From Harmothoe impar (lineage: Eukaryota > Annelida > Polychaeta > Phyllodocida > Polynoidae): a stretch of 64,000 bases of DNA. The notes beneath the pieces are model-generated. The model ran no database searches. It had not been told where the DNA came from and was given only the letters and a program-made list of their open reading frames with translations. Within the stretch, counting starts at the first letter, position 1; each line of letters begins with the position of its first letter. This document shows, piece after piece, positions 35,560 through 44,819 of this stretch. A program made the position numbers and the translations under genes. Location of the stretch: the NCBI GenBank assembly GCA_947462335.1, contig OX381717.1, forward strand, positions 17,971,166 to 18,035,165. The letters run 5' to 3'.

Positions 35560-35850
35560 TGCAGCCAATCAGAGGCCTCCCTTTTGGCGGGAAATTCAAA
35601 AGCAGCCAATGAGAGGCCTCCCTTTTGGCGGGAAATTCAAATAGGTCACGTGACCGGAAGTGACCTACTTCCGGTCACGTGACCTTTGGGCGGGAAATTC
35701 AAATAGGTCACGTGACCGGAAGTGACCTACTTAAGAGGGTCACGTGACCACCATGTTGGCGGGAAATTCAAATAGGTCACGTGACGGGAAGTGACCTACT
35801 TAAGGGGGTCACGTGACTACTAGGTTGGCTTTCAAAATAAGTCACTTGAG
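35560..35850. promoter_or_regulatory. Left-terminal array of E-box, ETS and CCAAT motifs
   Basis: Units of about 65-100 bp combine GGTCACGTGAC (USF-type E-box CACGTG), CCGGAAGTGACC (ETS core) and GGCGGGAAATTCAAA (E2F-like TTTCCCGCC inverted) with AGCCAATCAGAGGCCTCC (CCAAT). The E-box/ETS unit occurs several times, partly as a palindrome. Enhancer function is inferred from motif density. Confidence 0.5.
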
Positions 35851-36439
35851 ATTTTGATGGATAAATAAATTTAAAAAAAGAAAAAAAAAGCAAGCTGAAA
35901 AAGCTTGCTAAAAAATAATTTAAAAATGTGGCTCTTTTTTTCTAGGAGGGGGGGGGGGGGAGAGGGGCACTCTGGGGGGCACTCTTTAAGATGCATGGGG
36001 GGGGAGGGGGGGAGGGGGGGAGGGGGGAGGGGAGGGGCAGGGTTTTTTAAGAGTGAGACTCGCTTCTCTGCCCTCTCTAAAAGAGAGGGCAGAGAGGCGA
36101 GTCTACTTACTATGAAAGGTATCATGATCGCGTTTATGATGATGTGCATCTCTTGCTGGCTAGACTTTCAAGCAAATTTGCCAAAGTCCAGCCCGTTATT
36201 GAATGTCCGGCCTAGCCTGACCCTCAGTAGAACAGTCCTTGACCCATCTATTATAGTCTAGCAGCGCCTGACCCTTGTATGAGAGTAGTATTGGCGACAT
36301 TGGCTGACTCTGATATTTACCTGTGTGTACGGAGAGAGGAGAGGGTTCACAGCCACAGCTCTCTTAAGGCAAAGCTTGCGCTTATAGAGCGCTACTAGTG
36401 GAGGTCTGGATAAGGAAGCTATGGCGGTTGTCTTCAAAA

Positions 36440-36615
36440 AAAATAAAAAATAGCCATGGCGCATGTCGATGTCGCTTAATTATGCTCATATCTCATGTCG
36501 ATTTTAAGAATTGCTCATGTCACCTGTCACTATGTTTTTCAAGCTTCATGTCAAATGTCACTAGACCTCATGTCGAATGTCGATTCTAAGAAACAGATAT
36601 GTCACCATCTCGAAT
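36440..36615. repeat. Insertion of TCATGTCGATTTTAAGAA repeats in the left arm
   Basis: The segment between TAGCCATGGCGCATGTCG and the CTG tract consists of phrases such as CATGTCGATTTTAAGAATTG. It is absent from the matching place in the right arm (near 43,790). It is the inverse of the repeats at 31,780-31,960, so a host-dispersed repeat entered this arm after the arms diverged. Confidence 0.6.
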
Positions 36616-36631
36616 TTAGCGGTCCACATTG

Positions 36632-36632
36632 C

Positions 36633-36671
<39 letters not shown>

Positions 36672-37005
36672 TGCTGCTGATTTGCTGTTGCTGCTGCTGT
36701 CGGTGCTGCTGCTTGTGCTGCTCGTGCAGCTGCTGCAGCTGCTGACAGCTGCTGCTGCTTGTACTGCTCGTGCAGCTGCTGCAGTTGCTGACGATGTCAC
36801 GGATGCTGTTGACAGATGCTGCTGCTTGTGCTACTCGTGCAGCTGCTGCTGCTGCTGCTGCTGCTGCTGACGATGTCACGGATGCTGCTGACAGATGCTG
36901 CTGCTTGTGCTGCTTGTGCAGCTGCTGCAGCAGCTGCTGCTTGTGCTGATCGTGCTGCTGCTGCAGCAGCTGCTGCTGACAGATGCTGCTGCTTGTGCTG
37001 CACGA
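36632..37005. repeat. Expanded CTG/CAG compound repeat
   Basis: About 370 bp of interrupted (GCT)n with blocks GCTTGTGCTGCTCGTGCAGC and GACGATGTCACGGATGCTG. It lies 3' of the left-arm gene, so its transcript would carry CAG repeats. The right arm has only about 75 bp of the same motif (about 43,700-43,770). Confidence 0.85.
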
Positions 37006-37062
37006 GACCGAGTAGCCGCTATTACTAATGCTACTAATACTAGTATGAGAAAATACATTTAG

Positions 37063-37845
37063 TCAGTCGACTAAATCAAGGAGGTTTTCTGACTTCAGTG
37101 GATCGTTTAGCCATCGGCCACAGGCAAAACTTGAAACCATTTTATACATGGGACAATTGGCAGAGTCGAAACATGTTGGTACGACGGGGTCGATCATGTT
37201 CATCATCAGTTCAGGCAAAGGAAGTGTGTCGACAGCCCGCGAAAACTTCATGTCCGGATGTTTCAACACAACACTTTTTATCACACTCACACAGCTGCTT
37301 TGAAGAGTGAATCCTTGACCAAACTTGAGCTTTTCCAACACAGCTTTGGCCTCCTTCTGTGCAGTAAGGGATCTCTCTTTCGGGGTCATCGCAGTGCTGG
37401 CTAGCATGTCCTCAAAGTCTTTAACATAATGTTCCAACGGGCTACAAATGATGTACTCCAGATCATCGTCCGCATATGTCGTCTCCTCGCACCATACTTC
37501 TTTTGTTTCGAATTCCGTCATTTTCTGAACAATCTCCTCGTGAGTGCGTTGCATATATCGAAGCTTCTTCAAAGACCAGATAACTTGTATGCCGAACGCT
37601 GAAAAACCTGAAGGAATTTCACCACTACAGTCACGCCAACTATACGGAGCTAAGAAAAATAGCTCCAACAAAATTTTCTCCCTCTGTCCAAATGAAACTA
37701 CTTCCGTTCCGATGAAGTTGAAGCATGCTTCTATCCATTGCTCCTTGGTGACGTCCTTCCAATGTTTCTTTACCTCACATGCATCATAGGGCACTGTTTC
37801 TCTTCTTGCTTCTAGTGGGAGTTGCTTTTTCTTTCTTGGACTCAT
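37063..37845 (-). CDS. Unknown 260-residue protein, left-arm copy
   Basis: The start is chosen at MSPRKKKQLPLEARRET because this Met is shared by both arm copies; an upstream in-frame ATG at 37,920 would add 25 residues. The product is unrecognised: a basic start, then mainly predicted helical sequence (HWKDVTKEQWIEACFNFIG; REKILLELFFLAPYSW), an acidic stretch (ETTYADDDLE) and a C-terminal FACGRWLNDPL. There are no membrane segments or catalytic motifs. It differs from the right-arm copy by scattered substitutions and by indels that all keep frame, and both are exactly 260 residues. That pattern points to selection on the protein. A TATA-like TACATAAG lies upstream at 37,981-37,988. Absent a match, roles such as accessory or host-interaction factor are guesses. 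Confidence 0.75.
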   Translation of the reverse strand: MSPRKKKQLPLEARRETVPYDACEVKKHWKDVTKEQWIEACFNFIGTEVVSFGQREKILLELFFLAPYSWRDCSGEIPSGFSAFGIQVIWSLKKLRYMQRTHEEIVQKMTEFETKEVWCEETTYADDDLEYIICSPLEHYVKDFEDMLASTAMTPKERSLTAQKEAKAVLEKLKFGQGFTLQSSCVSVIKSVVLKHPDMKFSRAVDTLPLPELMMNMIDPVVPTCFDSANCPMYKMVSSFACGRWLNDPLKSENLLDLVD

Positions 37846-38534
37846 TTGGAGAGTTTCGATGCTCTGTAGCGTCGACACTTCGATAAGAAAAGAAGCTGTA
37901 AAGGTAGAAATAACCCTCATAACATGCTGAGCGAGCGTGGAGTGGACGATGCTACGATGAGTGAGAGCAGCGTTTCACTCCTTATGTACCCTGTCCTAGA
38001 TAATCCTCTTAAACAGCTGAAAAGACTCTCTCAGTACAGAGTCTCTACTCAATTAAGTGATCTGTTAAGTAAGTTTTCACATGCTACTTGACTACTGCAG
38101 GGGGGTTTAGACTTAAGCAGCTTAGTGCACACACGTGTCTGTTAGAAAGCTACCTGCACACCTGTCTTCCTTTTTCACTAGTATTTACCCCTTGCCGACT
38201 AATAAGGCACCTATACACGTGTCAGCCTCCTTATATACGTCATTCTTCCTCTCGAGAGGAAGAAGTGTGTCTCTTCGTTTTTTTTGTTTAAGAAGTGAGG
38301 GTCTTTAAGATCACGTGCCTGGAAGCGACTTGATGAAGCAAGTGACTAGAAGCGACGACGTCACATGCTTTTAATGAGGTGATCAGCTGTGACTGGCGGC
38401 GGCGGCGGCGGTGGCAGCGACGGTGGTGCTGGTGGTGGTGGTAGTAGACGTTACTGTGGTCAAAGGTGCTATGGTTTTTTTCCAACAGAAATCAGAGCTT
38501 TTATACAGAGGGAGTTTAATCCTATTTCCAACAG

Positions 38535-39096
38535 CACCCCAGCTGTCCAGCAGCCGCCCCGCTCCGTAAGAGCTTCTTAAGAGCTTAGATGACGAGGGGC
38601 GTGTCATCATCATCTTTGGTGGCCAGCTGAAAATGGTGTTTTTTCTTTATCCATTAGCCTTACCTCCTACTCCCTACCTGAGGACGACTCTCTCCCCCTT
38701 TAGCATTCATTGTAACAAACGTCAGAGGTCAGGTGAAAATCTGATTTTCATGCACAGCCTTAGTCAGCTGTCACTCCTATTGAACTAGCTAGCCGCCGCC
38801 GGCCGGTCTACTCACCCCAGCTGTCCAGCAGCCGCTCCGCTCCGTAAGAGCTTCTTAAGAGCTTAGATGCCGAGGGGTATGTCATCGCCATCTGTGGTGG
38901 CCAGCTGAAAATGGTGTTTTTTTTCCTTATCCATTAGCCTTACCTCCTACCCCCTACCTGAGGACAACTCTCTCCCCCTTTGGCATTCATTGTAACAAAC
39001 GTCAGAGGTCAGGTGAAAATCGGATTTTCATGCACAGCCTTAGTCAGCTGTCACCCCTATTGAACTAGCCAGCCGCCGCCGGCCAGTCTACTCACC
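38535..39096 (+). repeat. Tandem duplication, 278-bp period
   Basis: Two copies, highly similar, begin near CCCCAGCTGTCCAGCAGCCG and end CCGGTCTACTCACC or CCAGTCTACTCACC. Each includes AAGAGCTTCTTAAGAGCTTA, an inverted pair around TTCTTAA. Confidence 0.85.
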
Positions 39097-39250
39097 ACGG
39101 CAGGAGGCGGTGATTTTTTTTTGTTTTACACTTAAGTCGCTCACCACATGCACACGACTCTACTCACAGACAGACACTCCCGTCTTAGGGGGTCCTGCTT
39201 CACACTACACGCCTCCTGTAGTTTTTTTGTATACACACTCTAAGCTCATG

Positions 39251-39608
39251 ACTGCTTAATCCTTTATACAGCTAATGCGCGTTGAATTAGTACAGTCGGT
39301 ACACCGCCCGCTCATGGCAGTCCATCTCTCAAAAAAAAAAGAGGGAGGGGGGAAAGAGATCCAGCTGAAAACGTCATGACTTATGTCTTTTGTTTCTCTT
39401 TGGGAATGTCCGCCGGTCAGCTGGCGGCAGCAACTGCTTAATCCTTTATACAGCTAACGCACGTTGAATTGCTGAACAAGGCAGTAAGTAGCTTAGCTCG
39501 TGTCAGTCGATCTCTCAAAGGGGAAAGGGATCCAGCTGAAAACGTCATGCCTTATGACTTTTTGTTTCTCTTTGTGAATGGTCACCGGTCAGCCGGCGGC
39601 AGCTGAAG
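39251..39608 (+). repeat. Tandem duplication, about 182-bp period
   Basis: Both copies start ACTGCTTAATCCTTTATACA and end in GGTCAGC.GGCGGCAGC. The second copy runs up to the promoter of the death-domain gene. Confidence 0.8.
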
Positions 39609-39646
39609 AGAGCTGTAAGTAGCTTAGCTCTAGAAGCGAGAAGGAG

Positions 39647-39712
39647 TATATAAGAGGCCTGGAAACACCCGTTCACTCACTCAGTCTTTTGCTGCTCTCT
39701 ACAGGCACCACC
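39647..39712 (+). promoter_or_regulatory. TATA promoter and short leader of the death-domain gene
   Basis: TATATAAG sits at 39,647-39,654. An initiator-like CACTCACTCAGTC lies about 30 bp downstream, and the ATG at 39,713 follows in good context (CACCACCATGA). The leader would be only about 35 nt. Confidence 0.65.
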
Positions 39713-40169
39713 ATGAGCAAAACACAACAACTACTGTCGTCCAAGGATCTAATCGAGTTCAAGAACAAGAAGAATACGCAGAACGGTGATCGTTTACTGT
39801 CAGCGTCTCCTCTTGCTACTGAAATTGAGACTACCGCCGCAACCGCTTGGTCTTATCACCCTCCCGCTGTAGCGAGCGCACACAGCAGTAGTAGCGACGT
39901 TGTTACACTCGCGACGGTTGTTGCTGCTGAGCACACTGCTGCTGCTGCTGCTGCGCCTGCTGCGGCTGCTAGTGATCCTCGTGCTGCTAGTGCTGCTGCT
40001 ACTGCTGCTGCTGCTGCTGTTGCTGCTGCCGCGCCTGTTACTGCTGTGCCTGCTGCTGCTGCTGCTGCCACGCCTGTTACTGCTGCGCTTGCTGAGGCGG
40101 CTGTGCCTGCTGCTGCTGTGCCTGCTACTGCTGCGCCTGCTACTGCTGCACTTGCTAGCGCTGCGCTTG

Positions 40170-40219
<50 letters not shown>

Positions 40220-41278
40220 GCTACACCTCTTGCTGCGACTACCGCTACTAGTACTGACACGCAGTACGTTGCACAGAACCTCTCCACCGCTTCATCAACC
40301 GACGCCATCAACGCTGCTCGCGCTGAGACTTACAGCTATTCGGACACTCAGCCCCAGCAGCGCGTAGTAGACATACATGTCCTAAAGCAACAGGGTGAAA
40401 CAGAGAACGACGCTGACGACGAGGCGTACGAGGAACCCGAAGGGTCACGGGCGCACAGTCCGTTTTTCGACCTCATTTCCACTGGTAGTGCGTCCGGTCC
40501 GTGGCGCCTGCCCTCACCAATACCTTACGAAGTCATGTGGTTGCCCTGTTCCGACAACGAGTCGTCTGATACCAGCGCAGACGCTGCTCCTGTTATTGGT
40601 TCTGCTGCAGTAGTACCTGTATCATCATACTTCAAAGCAGAGCCGTTAGGATACTTGTCAGACGCTATGCTACTGAAAATAAGTGGTAAGTTGCCGACAT
40701 CAGATTACATACGGTTAGGTTCATTCCTTGAAGTGAACTTGAAGGATATGGGATATCTCAGTTGTGAGACAAGTGTCATAACTCAAGCTAGAGAAATGTT
40801 CACTACTTGGTACCAGAAAAGTTGTACTAGTAGGTGGAAGGACCTAGCCACCGCCTTGGAAGAATCTTACCGTATGGACCTCATCAAATTCTCACGTGAG
40901 TACATGGACAAGCATGACATGTGGGATGGCTTAGAGAGTGGAGACATGGAGTGGAAAGTGCAGAAATATTTCTCTCTTTTAGCTGAGCTCTGCCCTAGAG
41001 ACTGGAAGACCATAGGGATCTACTTAGGGTTGACTTCTCATGAAGTAACTTCCATCTCTCAACCTGTGCCTTCTGACAGGACTGTGAAGAACCCTGTGTA
41101 TGAAGTGCTGAAAGCTTGGAAGTACAACGAGACGTCTGAGCCTATGGCTCTGATGAAAGTGTTGGAAGACTACATGGGACGCGGCGACGTCGCAATGTAT
41201 GTTCAAGGGTTGTATGCAGCTGTACCCAAAGAAATAAAAGTGAGCTGTGACACTCCAGTGTTGACGACTCTCGTCTGA
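39713..41278 (+). CDS. Element-encoded protein with Ala-rich tract and two death-domain-like folds
   Basis: 521 residues from the ATG in CACCACCATGA context, just after a TATA promoter; single exon. Residues 1-65 are Ser/Thr-rich. Residues about 70-176 are a poly-alanine tract encoded mostly by GCT runs with Pro/Thr interruptions. An acidic segment (ENDADDEAYEEPEG) follows. Residues about 319-400 resemble a death domain (SDYIRLGSFLEVNLKDMGYL ... WKDLATALEES). Residues about 416-501 form a clearer one (LLAELCPRDWKTIGIYLGLT, then VYEVLKAWKYN and LMKVLEDYMGRGDV), with the W...LG...V.....L..W spacing typical of the fold. Death domains assemble apoptotic and innate-immune complexes (FADD, MyD88, PIDD types) by homotypic binding. 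A mobile-element or virus copy could act as a decoy or adaptor. That role, and the domain call itself, are inferences from pattern. Confidence 0.75.
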
Positions 41279-41444
41279 TCCCTGCAGTAAGATGGACATC
41301 TGTTGAAATCGATCCTACACTACAGACGTCTTTCACTATGCTAATAGCATCGTGTGGTAAGAGGCGTCTAGTATTCGAAGTGATAAACAACGTTTATTTT
41401 TTTAATATTTGGTAAATAAGTGAAAAAACAAAAAAAAGAAAAAC

Positions 41445-42480
41445 ATGCCGCAGGACGTTTGCGAAAAGTGTTTCAAAATTTTTAAAAGACCGTACAATCA
41501 CGAGTGACCCGTAGAAAAATGAAGAACGATACCTAAGTTTTGCCCTCTATGCAGCGATGTCGGCTAGCGTCGCATACGACTTTCCGGGGTAGGAGGGGCA
41601 GCGTACGTCAGAGAATCCGACGCAGATTCCGACCCCTTGTTAGACCGAGTTTAAAAATCACATAAACGAGAACGTCAAAGTCATCGAGAAAGCTGTGCTA
41701 GAAGTTTACCGACCAACCTTAGCGAAGTTACATGTAGCGATAGGTGAAGCTCTCCTGCTAGAGGAAGCGACATTCACCCCTTCTCCAGGCGGCTTCGCTG
41801 CAGCTCACACCAGACAACCGTTAGTTCAACTGAAGAAGCGGCTTCTGAGATACATCCGTCAAGCTCCAGTCGTACGCTTCAACTCGGAGAGTTACGACTT
41901 GAACCTGATCAAAAAATACGCCTTCACTCGTTATTTGCCTCCGGAGACCGAAGAAACCAACAATTCAGCGTCATAAAGAGAAGCAATTAATAGTTGACGT
42001 AGTAGTCAACTTTTTTAGCACTTGGTTACAGCTACGCGAATTATTTGCGAGCTTTCACTACAAACGAAGAGAAAGGTTGCTTTACTTACGAATGGATGAC
42101 GTATACCAAGAAACTAGTAAACAAAAAACCCCTGCCACCGAGATCGACTTTTGACAGCGACCTGACGGGCGTCAAAATGGCCGAAATCCGACTACGCCAC
42201 ATGTCAGAAAGTTTAGTATGACAAGAAGAAGCAAACTATGACAGATTACTTGATCCACTACAACAACGAAGACGTCAAATCTTTCATAGAAGCTTTTTGA
42301 AAAAATCACGCTATTTTTTTCCAACATAGCAGCATTGTCATGTTGAAAGACGCCATCTCTCTCGCCAGTTTGACTTTACAAGACCTCTTCCAAAAAACCT
42401 ATAAGCTGTGTTCACAACGTTCCCTCCGTTCGACGCCGTCCTCCACGCTCTGATCAAAGAAAATGTAGTCAGTGGTCCTT
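41445..42480 (+). pseudogene. Decayed protein-primed DNA polymerase B (exonuclease domain remains)
   Basis: A broken gene with stops and frame changes. 41,445-41,504 encodes a Cys-pair zinc-finger-like start (CEKCFKIF) that ends at a TGA. About 41,660-41,976 is open in one frame and contains VVRFNSESYDLNLIKKY, matching the ExoII-type motif (N..YD) of Polinton/adintovirus pPolB. About 42,020-42,215, in another frame, contains KGCFTYEWMTYTKKL and LPPRSTF. About 42,230-42,480 resumes with HYNNEDVKSFIEAF, then breaks again. The polymerase palm (motifs A-C) and later parts are absent. The fragments keep their ancestral order, so the gene decayed in place. In intact relatives this enzyme replicates the element from a protein primer. 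Confidence 0.7.
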
Positions 42481-42688
42481 CCATCATCTTCCATAGATTT
42501 CACGAGAAAGAGTGTATAGGTGTCTTATAAGTCGGCAGAGGGTGAATACTAGTGAAAAAAGGAAGGCGCGTGTGCAAGTAGCTTTTTCTAACAGACATGT
42601 GTGTAAACTAAGTCTAAACCCACCTGCGGTAGAAGCTCTGTACTTAGAGAGTCTTTTCAGCCGTTTAAGAGGCTTATCTAGGACAGGG

Positions 42689-42787
42689 TACATAAGGAGT
42701 GAAACGCCCCTGTCACCAGTCACACTTTCTCCACCCGCCCTTCATCTTCGTAGCATCGTCCACTCTACGCTCGCTCAGCACGTTACG
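42689..42787 (+). promoter_or_regulatory. Putative TATA promoter of the right-arm gene
   Basis: TACATAAG at 42,689-42,696 is followed by an initiator-like CACCAGTCACAC about 25 bp on. The same arrangement is found inverted in the left arm (37,981-37,988). Inference from motif and conservation between arms. Confidence 0.45.
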
Positions 42788-42856
42788 ATGGTTAGTTCTG
42801 CTATTTTCTTTGTTTATGAAAGTGTTGACGCTACAGAGCATCGAAACCCTCTCGAA

Positions 42857-43639
42857 ATGAGTCCAAGAAAGAAAAAGCAACTCCCACTTGAAGCAAGAAG
42901 AGAAACGGTGCCCTATGATGCATGTGAGGTAAAGAAACATTGGAAGGACGTCACCAAGGAGCAATGGATAGAAGCATGCTTCAACTTCATCGGAACAGTA
43001 GTTTCATTTGGACAGAGGGAGAAGATTTTGTTAGAGCTATTTTTCTTAGCTCCGTATACTTGGCCTGACTGTGGTGAAATTCCTTCAAGTTTGTCAGTCT
43101 TCGCCATACAAGTTATCAACTCCTTGAAGGAGCTTCGATATATGCAAGGCACTCAGGAGGAGATTGTCAAGAAAATGACGGAATTCGAAACAGGCGAAGA
43201 CACAATATGGTGCGAGGAGACGACATATGCGGACGATGATCTGGAGTCCATCATTTGTAGTCCGTTGGAACATTATGTTAAAGACTTTGAGGACATGCTA
43301 GACAGCACTGAGATGAACCCGAAAGAGAGATCCCTTACTGCACAGAAAGAGGCTAAAGCTGTGTTGGAAAAGCACAAGTTTGGTCAAGGATTCACTCTTC
43401 AAAGCAGCTGTGTGAGTGTGATAAAAAGTCTTGTGTTGAAACATTCAGACATGAAGTTTTCGCGTGCTGTCGACACACTTCCTTTGCCTGAACTGATGAT
43501 GAACATGATCGACCCTATGGTACCAACACGTTTCGACTCTGCCAATTGTCCCATGTATAAAATGGTTTCAAGTTTTGCCCGTGGCCGATGGCTAAACGAT
43601 CCACTGAAGTCAGAAAACCTCCTTGATTTAATCAATTGA
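42857..43639 (+). CDS. Unknown 260-residue protein, right-arm copy
   Basis: The start is the conserved MSPRKKKQLPLEARRET; an in-frame ATG at 42,788 would add 23 residues that are poorly conserved in the other arm. The product is 260 residues, like the left-arm copy. Compared with it, this copy lacks one residue after FNFIGT and one after DC, and gains two at FETGEDTIWCEE, so the lengths compensate. The segments VKHW.DVT-like start, the LELFFLAPY helix and the LPLPELMMNMIDP stretch are fully conserved. It is mostly helical, with no recognised domain. Because the neighbouring polymerase gene is wrecked while both copies remain open, the protein was probably under selection longer, or gene conversion between the arms kept it intact. 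Confidence 0.75.
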   Translation: MSPRKKKQLPLEARRETVPYDACEVKKHWKDVTKEQWIEACFNFIGTVVSFGQREKILLELFFLAPYTWPDCGEIPSSLSVFAIQVINSLKELRYMQGTQEEIVKKMTEFETGEDTIWCEETTYADDDLESIICSPLEHYVKDFEDMLDSTEMNPKERSLTAQKEAKAVLEKHKFGQGFTLQSSCVSVIKSLVLKHSDMKFSRAVDTLPLPELMMNMIDPMVPTRFDSANCPMYKMVSSFARGRWLNDPLKSENLLDLIN

Positions 43640-44443
43640 CTAAATGTATTTTCTCATACTAGTATTAGTAGCATTAGTAATAGCGGCTACTCAGTCTCGT
43701 GCAGCACAAGCAGCAGTATCTGTCAGCGGCATCCGTGACATCGTCAGCAGCAGCAGCAGCAGCTGCACAAGCAAAAGACAAACACTGTAGTCTCCTCATC
43801 CAGACCTCCGCTAGTAGCGCTCTATAAGCGCAAGCAGTGGCTGTGAACCCCCTCCTCCCGCCGTACACACGGGTAAATATCAGAGTCGGCCAATGTCGCC
43901 AATACTACTCTCATACAAGGGTCAGGCGCTGCTGACCTATAATAGATGAGTCAAGGACTATTCTACTGAGGGTCAGGCTACGCCGGAAATTCAATAACAA
44001 GCTGGACTTTGGCAAATTTGCTTGAAAGTCTGGCCAGCAAGAGTCCGGCATACTCTCCCAAGAGTTCAGCATTGCCAGACTATGGCATGAGGATCCCGCA
44101 TGGTCAGACTTTCAAAAGCAAGTTTGCCAAACTCCAGCTTTTTATTGAATGTCCGGCGTAGCCTGACCCTCACTAGAATAGCCCTTGACCCATCTATTAT
44201 AGGCCGGCCGTGCCTGACCTTTGTCTGAAGGTAGAATTAGCGCTATTGGGTGCCTCTGATGTTTGCCTGTGTGTAGTCAAACCTCGCCTGAGAGAGACAT
44301 ACTTCAGAAAGAAAAGAAAGCGGCGTGAGAAGGTGACGGGATCCCAAGTGTCAACCCTAAGACTTACATTTGCTACGATCAAATCAGCGGCACCGGTGAA
44401 AGAAAATCTCAAAAAAAGTGTACAGAAGTAGTCGTCTTCTTAA

Positions 44444-44623
44444 ATGTTTTCGAAAACGAAAAACTCTCCTTGCGGTAAATATAAATTTCAAAAGTGGTAC
44501 GAACCAAAAATGGCCACTTACACCATAGAGAAAGATGACGTGCGCTACTTGTATTATAAGCGTCGCGTGCATTCTAACGGTGTGACAACGAGTCCTTTAA
44601 AATATGAAAAAGTGTGTTATTGA
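44444..44623 (+). CDS. Small open frame in the right arm (59 codons)
   Basis: An ATG opens a Lys/Tyr-rich peptide (KYKFQKWYEPKMATYTI ... DDVRYLYYKRRVH) ending in TGA at 44,621. A/T-rich sequence with AATAAAAAAATAAAATAAAA follows, as expected for a polyadenylation region. There is no counterpart in the left arm and no recognised family. It may be a real short gene, the last exon of a lost one or chance. Confidence 0.35.
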   Translation: MFSKTKNSPCGKYKFQKWYEPKMATYTIEKDDVRYLYYKRRVHSNGVTTSPLKYEKVCY

Positions 44624-44819
44624 TTGATTGAGCGCATCTTTTCAAAAATAGAGTGTTATTAGAATTGAAAAAAAGAAAATAAAAAAATAAAATAAAATTA
44701 TTGTTGTGTTTATTTTCATACGTCTTCTTTTATTAGTAAGTAAAACAAATATAACAATTAACTAGCGTGTCCTCTTAAAGTGACACTTCCTCCGGTCGCT
44801 GCTGAATCGTCTAATTAAG

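Larger units (their letters stand above)
35499..38221 (+). repeat. Left inverted arm of the Polinton-derived element
   Basis: It is homologous, inverted, to 42,510-45,386. Clear anchors are the outermost 81 bp, 36,160-36,420 (pairs with about 43,790-44,040), the 260-codon gene, and the inner end around GCCGACTAATAAGGCACC (pairs with 42,510-42,540). Relative to the right arm it carries an expanded CTG/CAG tract, a repeat insertion at 36,440-36,615 and a different terminal enhancer-like array. It lacks the sequence at about 44,420-44,800. Confidence 0.85.
38222..39646. other. Central region upstream of the death-domain gene
   Basis: There is no open frame of note. A GGC/GGT-rich stretch lies at about 38,395-38,450. 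Two tandem duplications follow (38,535-39,096 and 39,251-39,608). Recurrent phrases AGCTGAAAACGTCATG and CCAGCTGAAAATGG suggest diverged regulatory modules. Confidence 0.5.

Noticed and set aside
36577..37058. Poly-Leu, poly-Ala and poly-Ser open frames over the CTG tract
   Set aside because: All arise from the triplet repeat read in different frames. They lie in the 3' region of the left-arm gene and have no other support.
39856..40367. Antisense Ala-rich and sense Leu-rich frames over the death-domain gene
   Set aside because: They are shadows of the GCT-repeat alanine tract in other frames.
42512..42856. N-terminal extension of the right-arm protein upstream of MSPRKKK
   Set aside because: It starts at a non-ATG codon, spans the TATA-like promoter and is not conserved in the left arm.
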